A model generated the notes under the pieces. That model saw nothing but the letters and a program-made list of their open reading frames with translations, was not told where the DNA came from and did not search any database. The translations under genes were made by a program, and so were the position numbers. A stretch of DNA of 64,000 nucleotides from Lichenostomus cassidix (lineage: Eukaryota; Chordata; Aves; Passeriformes; Meliphagidae), in assembly GCA_008360975.2 (NCBI GenBank), contig CM039193.1, positions 11,646,501 to 11,710,500 of the forward strand, given 5' to 3'. The number at the start of each line of letters is the position of its first letter. The first letter of the stretch is position 1. Of this stretch, positions 10,859-24,400 are shown piece by piece.

Positions 10859-12268
10859 TTCGCAATGACTGTGCTGGAGAGTAGTGCATCCACACATAAC
10901 TACAGAACCGTAAGCGAAAAATTCTCCCGAGGGACAGTGACATTTCAACAGGTTTTCAACAAATCCTACCTTCTCCAAATCGCAGAGTTAGAGCTCATCA
11001 GGATAGTTTACTAAAGCCCCAGCAGCTGACAGCAATTCAGATATGCACTTGGGAAGTAGTATGGAGTAATCTGGGACAAACAGATAAGTTACAAGGAAGT
11101 TTCCACTCCTGAACCCTCAGCAGCCACACCTGCTGCAGCACGAAGGGGATTTCAGGAGAGATGAGTGTGCTTCAGGCATGTCCTTGGACTGAGATACAAT
11201 AAAACACCTTAGAGGGGTTTGTTCACTCATATTGCTATTATTGGTATTGCTATTACTGGTAACTTCACAGACCCACCCTGTGTCCCACTGCAGATGTGGG
11301 TACCATTCCCAGGATGGCTTCTTTGCCCCATCTCAGCCACTGGCCGGCCTGCAGCCTCCATGGAAACCACTGGTCATCTTCCCAACCCACCACAGTGCTC
11401 TAGACTGCAGTGACTCTGGGTCACACAGGTGACAGCTATGCCTGGCTCAGCAAGTTCAGGGGCTTCGCTTAACCCAGCCAACCCAGGGCTTGTTCTTAAA
11501 AAAGTGTGGGGGGGTTACCTGTAAAGTTACAGAAACATCACCAGCATCCCAAGCTCATTAAAAACCACATGGCTAGCATCATGGCCAAAAAGCTACCTGT
11601 CTATAGAGTTACAAAGCATTAACATAGAGAGGCTGAAAGCTTCCAGGAAGTCATTTTCAGTCTGCTTTTGGTTTGCTATAAAAGATAAACTTTTTCTAAA
11701 TGTAAACCATTAGCAAAGCATTTTCAGAAACATTTTAAATTTGAGTGGTAAAGCTACTTATAGTAGCTTTTCATACTGTTAAGCATTAAAATTGATCAAG
11801 TATACAAGGGCACCTATTATAGTACCAGTTTTACCTCATTTCTTTACAGAAAAGAATTTAAACTGGGGACAGCCCAAGTCATATTCCATAACTAAAATGT
11901 AAAGTCTCCAGTCAAATAAAATCAGTAGTTAAGATACCCAATTACAAAGACAAATTCCAGTTTTCATTTAACACCTAAAGTCTTTAACATCCGCAAGGGA
12001 AATTAGTGTCTAGTCATCCATATGATTCTCCAAACATTAACAGTGACCCAGACAGTACTACAAAGGTACAATTTGAGGAGATATTAAATAGATTGACATT
12101 AGATTGGTAAGTAGGACAGAAGTGAAATGCTTGTAAAAACAGAGTTTATGTCTGACTATTGAAATGTGAGCTTTGTGTATCTAGAAACTGCATGTTGCAA
12201 CAGGACTGCACCCAGTACAACTCTACATCTGAACTGCAAAGGCAGAGACCACCTGATGCTCGACAGGT

Positions 12269-12456
12269 TTATGGAACAGTGACATGGAAGGGACTCCCGG
12301 GAATGTGCTCATCACCCCACTTCACTGCCAGGACATAGTCACCCCTTTCCTTGACAACGTAGGTGACATTGTACTGATGGCTGCCCAAATGCTTGATGGA
12401 CACCTCTTCACATGGTATTGTAGGTCCATGGACGCCAACTAACAGCATGTTGGAAC
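12269..12456 (-). CDS. FLNB: FLNB exon 46: repeat 24 and stop
   Basis: Residues about 2542-2603, ending [12 protein letters not shown] then TAA. The acceptor is ctttag before gttcc, completing a split Gly codon. It holds most of Ig repeat 24 ([30 protein letters not shown]), the domain that dimerises filamin chains at the C-terminus. Length and ending match human FLNB. Confidence 0.97.
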
Positions 12457-15400
12457 CTAAAGCAGAACACACAACTGTTAATATTCCTGAGCTTAAACAA
12501 GCCAGCATGCTTGTACCATAATATATTGGCTCTGTAACACATGGATTTTGTTGTTTTAATTCACAGAGTGGTAGGTGAGCCATACCTCAGAGTAATTTTG
12601 TATAAGAAGGAATTTTATATTACTAAGCTTTCAACCTCATAGAGGTGAGGGTTTATCTGTGCTTCTTCCCAGACCTGACAGGTTACCATTATTTAAGTGG
12701 AGCACAGGAGACATCAATGCAGCTTGTGAAAACAAGCTGGCATTGCTTTACAAGTGCTTCATTAGAATAGCAGGGGCCAGTGAACACAGCTGGCCTCTAC
12801 TTCACCCACAGAGCTCCCAGATGATGAATGAGCATCAAAAGGTTACAGGAACACTATACATTACATGCTACAATGCACCACAAGGTTTGCTTAAGTTCAG
12901 CACCCTGTTTGCTCTCATGCCCTAACCCTGTGGCTCTTTCAGGTGCCCCTCACTCATATGAAGCCACTTGGAGAGGAACTGCCATCTTTACAGCCTCTGT
13001 ATTAGGACTGACTAGGTGAGCTTATTATAGTATTCAGAGATTTTATTTAGTACCAGATCATTACCTCAAGCTCTGAATTTTAACTCTCCAAGTTGGTTTA
13101 TGGAAAAAAAATGCCCAGCTGAAACACCCACCCTGAACATCCAGCTGGTTCCTGTATACATACCTGCTTTGCTGCAGTCCACAGAGAAGGAACTTTTCTG
13201 ACCCACAAAAGCCTTTGAGAGTCCTGCTCCCCGGGAAACCACTTTGCTGGCATCCGAGGTGGATTTGGGAATGGCACTATAGCAAGTTTCAGTCGATGAC
13301 CTTGTCACCGACTCTACCAGGATGGAAGAGGTTTCGTTGGCACTGCCTGGACTAACCAGTCGCTGCCCTAGAAACAGAGAAGGTTTTTGACATTCAGATT
13401 TGCCCCATCTGAAAGGCATGCATAAGGAGGTTTTGAAACCCTCCTAGTGACTAGCATGCATTCTGCATCCAAAACACATTTTTGGAGAGGAGCAATTTCC
13501 TACTTGGGTTTTTAAGCTGACATCTTCCAGCACTGCTGGCAACAATCCCATCCCAGAGCCCTCAAGTGGCTAAAGGACCACAGGAACTTCAGGATTCATG
13601 AAGCAAAGCTGGCTGCTTAAGAAGAGTTAATTGTGCTCCAATCACCAAATGGCAAAAATGGATTGAGTTGGCAGAAAAGCAGGTGCAATTGTGCAATAAC
13701 CCATTTTGAAAGCAGAGCGTGTCCCAGCCTGGGGGAGTGCAGTCCCTGCCACCCTCTCCCAAGAACATTACCACGCCATGGGTACCACAAGAGGGGTCAC
13801 TAGCTCAGGGGCAGTAGTAGAGATGAGCTCCAGCCTGTGCTTAAACACAGTGCTAGGGAGGGAACAAGTTTCCTAAATCAGCCTTCCTCACTTCATCTAG
13901 AAGCCTCCCAGACAGAACTAACCTTTGGCTAGGCAATACCTGCACCAAAATGAAACCAAGAGAGGCAACCCATGCTACAGGTGAGCAGGTTTCAGGCTTT
14001 GGGAGTGGGGGGAAATGGGTGAGTCATATTTTCCTGCTACCAATGCAACACCCTAGCACTAGATCAGGACTTAATATTACCCCATAAAGCTGTTTTATGG
14101 CCCATCACTGAGTCAAGCTCCATGACTACTGCTTTTGTAGCTGCTCCTGAGACCCCTCATCTAGGATTTGGAGGTGATGGGGAGAAATGTTTTGCTTCTC
14201 ATGTTTTTGGGCTTCTGAACCAGAACACCACATTATCTTGGAGGGATGTTTTTGGTGAATGACATGAACTGCTTCAGGCACAGAGTAAATACTAATTAGT
14301 TTTTTACCTGTAACCTTTGCCTTGAAGGGGCTGCCCACTATGTGGTTAGGTCCACCATATTTAATTCCAATTAAATAGTTTCCTGGAGCCATGGGTGTGT
14401 ACATGACTTTGTAACCTTCTGGAGTTTCCTGGCAGTCCATTTTCACCTTTGATGGCCCTTCAATTGTAACAGAGAGGGTACCTGGACCAGCCTTGGTCGT
14501 GTTAATGAAAAACTCCGATTGCAGTCCTAGAAAGACGTAGCACAGTGAGACACACTCTTCCTCACACCCGACGTTACACACGCAGCCTCAGGCATTAAAT
14601 AAGGGGTAATTCAGTGCAAGAGCAGGCTGCCCAGGGCTGCAGGCAGGGAGGGACACCATATCCACCCCAGCAGCCTCACATAGGCCAGCCCCAAATGGAG
14701 CTCTGCATCCCTGGCAGCCTCCCCAGCTTCATCCTGCTCCCTACTCCAGTTAGGTTATGTGACTGTGTGGGAGAAGGGGTCATGAGAACCCTTCAGGACT
14801 GAAATGGAAATAATTTGGTATCAAAAAACTGGCTTAGAGAGAAAACAAGAGCTTTTTTGCTGGGCATCAGAGCCCACACCCACACAGCTCCAGCACAGCT
14901 AGGTTTGGGAGAGCTTGGAGCTGTCTCACTGCCTGGACTGTAAATCAGCAGCTAAGGGCCCACAATAAAGCAGGAGAGAAAAGGGGTAGGAGATGGCCTG
15001 GAGGAGATGGGTATTTGAACTGCTCAGCAACAGCACTCCAAGCAGTTTGTGGAAACAAAAGCTTGTTTAATTACAGCATCTGGTTAACACAGCTGAATTA
15101 TTGCTGCTAATACTAAGCCAATGACACAATGCCAGCAACACAAGAAAAAAATTAAGTAAGGCTTTCAGCCCTCAAATAATTTACTGTCAGACTCTGGCCT
15201 CAAATATTTATGATCTTTGGGCTGTTGCATGAGACACTGTTGATGAGGAATAAAGTGCTCGGGCTCGCTCAAAACCAGGACGGCCATGGGAAAGTTTACT
15301 GCTGCTGCGATGGAAGCATGCAGACATGGGAACAAACTCAGGAGAGGTTTCTAGCCTCCCCACAAAAGAGGCTGCTGTGTCGCAATGCTGGAAGAGCCCA

Positions 15401-18400
15401 GCTCCCACAGAGGATTGTGCCATCTTCCAGTGCTCCAGCAGCCCATCCCCCTGGCACCGCCTGCCCGGGAGATCAGGCATCAGCTCTGCTCAGCTGGAGA
15501 GAAGTTAATTCTCAAAGCCAGCAAGCTTCACAGCTTCTTGCTAAGAGTTCTTACTCCAGAGGCACTGCTTTTCCTGCGCCCCAAATGAAGGCTCGCATTG
15601 TTGGAGGCTGCAGACGCTCAGCCCTCCCGGGGGGACGGGGAGTTCAGGTGCTCAGCCACTGGCTATTGAAAGCCCTACACTGGGTCATTGTTCAGAAATG
15701 CTGCTCAGCAGCTCCCAGGGCACCGCACTTTTGGCAGTGGGCAGGATTCAACAACAGGGAACAGAGTAGCTTTGCTGAAATTAAACAGTCTATTTAGATT
15801 AAAAACAACCCCAAGCACCTTTATAGATGAAGAAATATTCCCCTGTCCCTGATGCATCACTGGCTGGTATTAATGAGTGCTTTTGTTTCCACCTATTAAA
15901 GCAGCAAAGCTATATCTTTATTTTATAGAGTGTATCTGCATGTTTCCAAAACCAACTGCTTGGTTTCTCCAGAACAGCAAAAGCTTTGACTGAATAACTG
16001 TAGTATCTTTTTTTTCCACAGGGAGAAAAAAGGTATGAAATGGAATCCACAGCAGACAGCGGTGGATAGGACAAGACAAACTACCTATTTCCTTACACAA
16101 CAAAAGGAAAGAAAAATAATCACTTTTACTCTGCTATTTACCTGTGTGTGTGGCCTGAACAAGCACACAAATAAATCAAAGTGCATATCCCAGAATGTTT
16201 TCATACTTTCTTACTAAAACCACAAATCATAGAAATGAAAAAACAAACCCTAAACCCTACATTCTTGAGTTGAGAACTATCAGATGAGGCAGCCACAACA
16301 GACAACAAGGTGTCAGATTTCCAAGAAGAGACTGTTCATGCTGCATCTGGAGCATGCATAGCACACTACCAGCAGAACAAGCCACCTTCTCCCTAGAGTT
16401 TACACATCCTACTGCATTTCACTCGAGATTTCTTAGAGGTGCAAGCACCAAAGGGAAGGTACCAAGGTACACCCTCATACCCCTTTAATTAACACAAGTT
16501 AAACAAGATTCCTTCATCTTGACAACCAACTCAGAGTCATGTTCATGTGTGAAAGGGAGCCAGAGCATCACTGGAGCTCGAGGGACTACTGACATGGAGC
16601 TGAGTTAAGCAGCAGAGCTGTAGCCCAGCTGCTAATCAGCAGTTCAGTGAATGTGTGTTGCAGTTGCTGATTTACAGAAGTTTTAAGTTTGTTAAGAGCT
16701 CAGTATAGGCTGCAGACTTGTGAGTGATGGTTATAAGACACGAGGAGCATGCTAGAAAGCAAAATTAGCCTGTGCTCAGGTCAGCAGAGAATGTGGGTTA
16801 GTTCAGCTGCCTCAGCAGGTAGTCACATAATAGTATGCCTAGAAATGGGCTGTGTGTGTCTCAAAGGCCAAGTGCAAGCAGGTCTGCAGGAGAAGGGTTA
16901 CCCGTGGTGCCGCTCTCCAGGCCGGATCCGTAGGCCGTGACTAGGGCGGGGTTGCCCGCCTGGCCAGGCTCACCCACGCGCACTTTGAACGGGCTGCCCA
17001 CCACATGGCTCCCGTTGAACTTCACATCGATGGAGTGGATGCCATTCTCATGGGGGATGAACCGAACAGCATATTTATCTGCAAGAGAGAAGGGGCCCTT
17101 ATGACAAATCAGAGGCAACAATTCAGCCACAAACCACCAATTAAACCCACCACCGGGCTGGTTAGCAACCCAAGCTCCTGAAAGGCTTTTTTTTGGTCCC
17201 AGTTTAAGTGAACTCAGCTACATGAGCTACCAAGCTCGTATTTAAGCAGGAAAATGCTGTATTTATCACATAAGGTTTTACAGGTTGCATTTTCACCTTG
17301 TTCACTAGGACTTTATCTCAGCTGTCATCTAGTCTGCAGGGTGAGTTTTAGAGTTATTTGCTTCACTCATGCGCTAAATATGGTAACAGAATCACAGCCC
17401 AATCTGTCGATGGCTGAGGCAGCAGTGCAGAGAAGAAAAGCAGCTGGTCAGAGCAGGCCAAATCTTACTAGAGAGCTGAGCATGCCGCTCTGACACCACA
17501 CCTTTATCTAATGAAGTCATTTGGCAATTTGCTGATATTTCACATTTTTGATTGTGTGTTAACCCAGAGGAGCGACTGATCTCCCCCAGCTGGACAGCTG
17601 CTGTCTGTTCATAGTACAGACCATAACCCATACAGACTTCAAGTGAAAAAGAAAAGCTCATTGCTGAAACAGGTGTTGAGCTTTCCATAGTGTTTGCTTA
17701 TAGACAGCTTCCTTGACATTTCACGTGAAGGAGTGAGTGTGAGATAAAAATAAACTATTAGTCAAAGATGGAAGCATAGCTTTGAAAAATAAACTTCTTC
17801 CCTGGTTAAATTCAACAACCACATCATATTTCATTTATTAATAATGTCACTGTACCTTCACTGGCAAGCCAAGACTTAAATATCTCTATCTTACACAAGT
17901 TGGGGCTCAGTCAGTTCATGCAAAAGCATGGATATAACCCTGATTTAATAGCTCTTGACACCAAAAGTAATTTTCCAAGCAATGTGCTCATCCCTGGGAC
18001 ACACTATTCACAAGCCAAAGGAGCTGAATTCCCTGTGGGGTAGCAAGTGCTTTGGATGTCATGCAGTTGTTTTGATCACCATCAAACAGTGCTCACCTGG
18101 CTCCAGCTCAGACACATGGCACTCTTCGACAGCTCCGGAGGGGCTGTGGACCTTAGCATCGATCTTGCCCTTTGCCCCGTTCAGCCTTATAGCAAAGGAT
18201 GCTGGCTGATTAACTTTTAATCCAGACTCCTGAGAATGCAACAGTCAGATCATCAAATTTAAACTTTCATTTCAGACAGCACGAGATTTGTGGCAGGGAA
18301 ATAACCACTTCAGCATGAGGATTTTTTAGATTTTCACAGAAGGCATAAAATTGTGACTTGCATTACTCTCAAATCAGAAGCTCTCTCCCTCTAAGGGGTT

Positions 18401-21400
18401 GACTGATTCAGGAGTCACCCACGTTGGCTAGGCTGACTTTCACCATGGTAACAGACTGTTTTTGGAAGCCAAAGGATTGTGCCACATCAAAGAGAGGCAG
18501 GTTTACAATACGAGTCACCCGTTATCACTGAGGTCAGCCCTCGGTATTCAGGCAAGTGATTTAAACGATGCTTAAGCTATAGCTCCATTTCCAGCCCATT
18601 CATTCATTCCAGATTCATTCAGGGAAAAGCCTCTGATAATCCAGTTGTCTGAAAGAGTAATATGCATGTTTATATCTGCCACAAGAGGCTGCATTTAGAT
18701 CGCCACCACAAGACGTCTTAAACATGAGAAAGTAATTTAAAACATGAAACCAGATGTTGTGGTGCTGTCAGGCCATGAGCAGAAGGCGAGGCAGCTCTGC
18801 ATCCTAGCCACAGTGGTCCTCAACCATCACAGCCCATGCAGTTATCCAGCAGCAACATCTCATCTTTAACATACTTTACCTGATTTTGTTTTCAACTAAA
18901 TCCTGAAGAGGGAAATAAATGCAACTGAGTAGAACTGAGGTAAAATGTATAAACAAGACCCTGATGTGGGTTTAGTGGAGGCTGATGCTGCATAATGCAC
19001 TCCGTTACCAAATACTCAGCTTTATCTGCCTCTCCAGGACTTAACTGAAGTGAGTATTCCTGTCAAAGAGTCTTTAAATGAAACACAAGGCAAACATCAA
19101 TACCACAGTGACTAATTAACGCCCTTGTAACTCCTGGCTAGAAGAGATACTATCAGATCAGGCTGTCATGGTTCATTTACACAGCCAGGTGGAGAATTCC
19201 TGCAGCCCAGGCAAACTCCTGGGGATCACAGCTGGGACATAGCCAAAAAAAAGCCTCAACTGAAGTACTAATCACCACTCAAAGACGACTGAGGTACAGT
19301 ATATTTAGACACAGTTTCTCAGTCTCACATCCAAGTTTCTGGCTTTGGAGATTTCAGTCAGGCCTTTAATGTTACTTGTATTTTAATGCCTGTAACCACA
19401 CACACACACACAAATTATATGGTGAGGTTAACATATGAGCCCAGACCAGCTACAAAGCTGTGATTCACTCTGAGATTCACTACTGTTCATGAATCATCTG
19501 AGCTGTGACTCCGTGGTTTTGTGACATCAGCCAGAGCAGCAAATCTGCACCCTGACCTCATGGTGGGGCCACTTCTGTCTGCCCAGCCAGGCTGCAGTGA
19601 TGTCCCAGCCGTGCAGCCCTGTGTTACCTCCCCCATGGAAACACAGCTCTTCATCCATGTGCCAATCAAGAAACTTGGTACCAGCATGATCACTGGTGGT
19701 TCACCTCTGAGTTTCAGTTCTCCTTGGCCTTCCCCTAGCTAATGCCATGGGCAACATATCTGAGTTCCTCCAATGCTATTTCTGGAGCCTCTTATTCCTA
19801 ATTCCCAAGTGTTACCACTCGTAACTCTTGGGCTTTGAACTCTGGCTAGCCAGAGTTACCCAGGGGCCAGCTGCCAAAAATCTCTCTGGCTGCAAACTGA
19901 GCTTGAAAACAAGCACCAACCAAGGCAAGGCTATTGCTAAGAAGAAAGGACAACCATTTTGGTTTTGGAGAACAAGGACGAAATCAGTCTCTGTGGTAAG
20001 TTGTAGAGATGTTTCCTTATGTCTCACCTGAAGACTAGTGACAGTGAGCCTGCGAGCATCATCAGAGGGAGCGATGACGGGAACCAGGTAGGGGCTTTCA
20101 GGAATGTGCTCATCATTGAACTTTATGGACACCTCATAGTTGCCTGCAGAGAGAAGAGAAGCAGTGAGTGTCTTTAGTTTGTTTGAAAGTCACATTTAGT
20201 GTTGTTTCCACATGATTAGATCTCAGTACATACCTGGTTCTTGAACTATATATGATGCACCACAAGATCCATCTTTATGGTCATCAAAAGTGATTTCTGC
20301 TTTGCTTGGGCCTTCTACAGCAATAGACAGTCCTCCAGCTCCAGCTTCCCGTGTCCATATGCTGAACTCAGCTGTTGAAGCACATGGGAGCACACACAAG
20401 AGTAAGTCTACTGTTGCTGCTGGGTTGCAGCTTCCTCCTAACAGACTAAAGTTCCACATGAGCATACTTGAAGAATAGTAGCTCATCCCACCATCCTGGG
20501 AGATACTGCTTAGCAGTTTCTCCACGAGGCTCCTGTTAGCCAAAACACTGCACTGAAGACCTGCACACAGCAGATTCTGGAGCGCAGTGAGAGCAGAGGA
20601 CTCACCTGGAACACCTGTCTCTCCACGCTCCAGCCCTGGGCCTCCAGCTCTCACTTTATGGGCTCCTCCCTCGCCCAGTGGGCCCACGGTGAACTGGAAG
20701 GGGCTGCCTGGCACTGGCTGCCCCTTGTATTTGACATCCACAGTGTGGACCCCCATTTCTTGTGGCACAAAGCGGACACAGTAGGTATTTTTGTCACACT
20801 CTACAATTTCAGCATCAAAGTTTCTCCCAGAGGGACTGGTTACCTGGGCTGTCATATCAGCACAGTCAATTTCTAGCAAGAAGAGAATAAAAAAAATGCA
20901 CATTAGAAAGTGACAAAGGGTTTTGGTACTTTGCTTTTGGAAGCAAGACCTGAGCTCAAGTGATTACCCAGAACAAATAACAGAAGAAGCACGCAGATGC
21001 CAGTCTGCATGCTCAGCTACATATCTGCTTCTGAGCAGCAAACCTGGCCAGCTGCAGCTTCCCAGGTGCTACAGAGGCAGATGAAGTGGCTGGGTAAGTG
21101 CAGCCAGCTAAGCCTGGCCTACATGATTCACAGTTTCCAGACAGCAGTACAAACATTTAACAGCCAACAAGATGATCTTAAAACCCTGGAGCCAGAGTGA
21201 GCTGTGCAGTCCCTTCTTCAGCCTGCTGTACACAGAATAAATTAATTTAAGGCCTCCCCATTATTTATTTCTCCATATGTTGATCATGGTTATGCTTATT
21301 TTTAACTGTTTGGAAAGACACATTAATAGTGTTCCATCCCTAAGCTATATTACTACAAGGATGTCTTTACTACACTTAAGTTCGTATTTTCACTGCTTCA

Positions 21401-24400
21401 CGTACACCCATGCTACGTACGTGCAAGGTGTGGTTTTGGGGTTAAGGATGTTGCTGCTTACCTGGGATTTTTAGGTTCAGATCACATATGCTTCCTACTG
21501 TTGCAACAGAGGGAGCCCGTCTTGTTCGTGTGATGCTCTCCTTAACTCTTCCTTCACCACTTATCTTCACACTAAATGGGCTGCCTGTAAGTATCACAGC
21601 AAGTCATTTCCCCTCTGCTCATTACACAGTCCATTGAAAGCAGAAATGAAAGCTTCCTTGACTTATAGGGGATCATAGGGGAACTTTTATAGCCAACCAA
21701 CAGTCAGGTCCAAGTCAAATACACCTACATAAACCAGAACAGTTTCAGATGCTTGCTCCTTGGGGAAGACTTCCTCTAATCTTTGGGATTTATGGTCCAA
21801 GCCAGATCACACAGCCCACCCACAGTTCCAGAGCACTGGTCAGCCAGCTAAGACTTTTGTTGTACTAACCAAAAATCTGCCCAACACTTCTGCTTACCTG
21901 GAATATGTTCGTCTGCAAATTTAGTGGACACAATGTACACGCCAGGTACAGTTGGAAAATAGGACACTTTGCAAGTCCCATCTTCTAGATCTTCAGTTTG
22001 GATCTCCACCTTGCTGGGTCCTTCAACTGCCAGTGAGATCCCACCATAACCTATGATACAGGTAAGTTAGCCTTGTATTTCCATAGCTTTACTCTAAATC
22101 TGACATAAAATAGTCCAAACTCATTGCAGGTACTAACTGGTAGGTTTGTATTATAACGGACATATGGGAGTTGCATGATGGCATTTCTGTACTCTTAATC
22201 AGTCAGATGTCCATGGCACAGCATGCATTCAGCTCTTAAAATTCTCTGACCATATCCCTTTTATTTTGTTAATGTTGAAAAGTTATCTTCCAAGCTAAAC
22301 AGTTATCCAGGGGTCCATATTAAACCAAGAGGGAAATAAATATCTTCCTCGTTTCCTTCTTGCTGTACCAAATGATACTAGAGCCAGCACCATCAAATGA
22401 AAAAGTTTCATCAGTGCCCCAGTGATAGTCCCTGTTGGCTATCAGGGGACTATGTAACAAAGATATGAGCCAGGACCTTGCAAAGCATATTCTAAATTAA
22501 TACCACTGTCTGTGGTTAATAACTGACAATGACGACTGTGTTTAATGGCAGCTGCTGCTTTGCAGCTTGTGACCTGGTGGTTGCATGCCAAAGGAGGCAG
22601 TGCTTTCATATAGAGTCAATACACATCTCCCAGCATCTCACAGTCCCTTTGTGTGAGGGAACTAACCTGCATCTCTTGTGTCCACAATGAAATCACACAT
22701 TTCAAAGGTTCGTCCTTCTACTAAGCCACGTCCAAAAACTCTTGCCCGTCTGGCATCCCCTATCTCAGACTGGACCACCATGATTGTCACAGGGCTGTTT
22801 GGTACATGGCTCCCGTTTTTCTTGATGCTAACCAGATGCTCTCCTACTTCCCGTGGAATGAATGAGATGCCTACAAAGCAGAGAAATATGAGAAATTTAT
22901 TCAGTTTTTGTTCATGTTATAGTTGATTTAAATACCTTAATCACACCAAGAAATTAAATACTGGAAAAGCACTCTCTTTACTCATGTTGAAATGCTGCTC
23001 TCTCAAGTGGACCACAAGACCATTCATGTATGCTGACAAAAACCACTTCAATCACAACCTGGCACGTCACATACAAGCTAAGACAAGAGGTCAGTCTTCA
23101 TACTTTTCTGTCTTTGGGCAACTGTAGCAAACACTACCAACTACTTGGTTGGACAACACTCTTCTGGGAAGGAGCACAGAAGTCAGTCATTTTACACAGC
23201 AAAGCAAACTGGAGTAAAGGCTATCATAGTAATCTCAGAGCTTACCAATGTGGTTATTGGGCAGCCTCTTCAGAAGACAAGGCTCATCACGACCAGATGG
23301 GGCTTTAATGCTGGCTGTTAGGAGACTGAGATCAGTTTCATTGATGTCCAACATGAAGTCAGCAGCAGAACCAAGCTTAACCTGAGACCGTCTTCTGTTA
23401 TCATCTGAATACATAAAAAGAAACAAGTTACAAAACATTACAAGGTGAAGTACAGAAGAAGTCAGAGGACTTCAAATTCCTGCCACAAATCAGGTTTCAC
23501 ATACTAACAGAAGTTAATTTTTAATATGAAGTGCTTCCAGGAGTTTAAACTTTATACCTGTGATCCTGGCTGTGAATGGACTGCCTGGAATGTGTTTGTC
23601 ATTGTACTTGACCAGGATGCTGTAGTTCCCAGGTAGAGTAGGCAGGTAGGTGACTGTGCATGTCCCATCTTTGTTATCAATGCAGCTGATCTCTGCTTTT
23701 GAAGGTCCTTCAATAGCCAAGTCCAGCCCACCTAGGAAAAAAGAAGAGTGGCACTTCTGTAAATCTTTGTGAACACCAAGTCCAAAGACTTGGTCCAAAG
23801 AGAAATATCCAGTACTTAGCACTGAAAATGTAGCTTAAATGTGTATTTTCAAAGGACAGCAGCAAAACCAGCTCAGGCCAATATATTAAGGCCACAGCTC
23901 TATTCAGTCTGTTATATTTACTTAGCAGTGATTCCTCACCCAGTCACCATACACTAGATTTAAGCTGCTTTCAATTTATTTTTAATTAAACAAATAATTT
24001 GCACTCTGTACCACAGGATACATCTACTGCTCTCAGGAAGGGGTAACAAAACAGTTTTTACTGCAAGCTACAGCCTGATATTTGCGCAAGTCATTTTTAT
24101 CACATCAGAGATTCATAGCTGGACAGATGAATGCAAATTAAAGCCAATGTGCACTGCACTGTCAAGAAGCTCCTAGTTTAGGGTAGGATCAGTTTAAAGA
24201 AAAGACTTACCCTCTCCTGCATCTTCTGTGACAATGGTGAAAGTTGCTGGTTTATTGGCAACCCCATAAATGAGGCCAGGTCCGTAAGCAGATACACTGC
24301 CGCTGTTGGGGTAATTGACATAGAACTGCAGAGGGCTCTCTGAAGAAAAAAAAAAACCCCAAAAGAAGCACTTTTAAGGATGAGTGGTCTAGACAAGAAC

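Larger units (their letters stand above)
10755..12268 (-). other. FLNB: FLNB 3' UTR
   Basis: About 1.5 kb follows the TAA with no long open frame. No - strand AATAAA occurs until 10853-10858 and 10760-10765. The UTR length resembles my recollection of human FLNB. The end is inferred from these signals. Confidence 0.7.
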
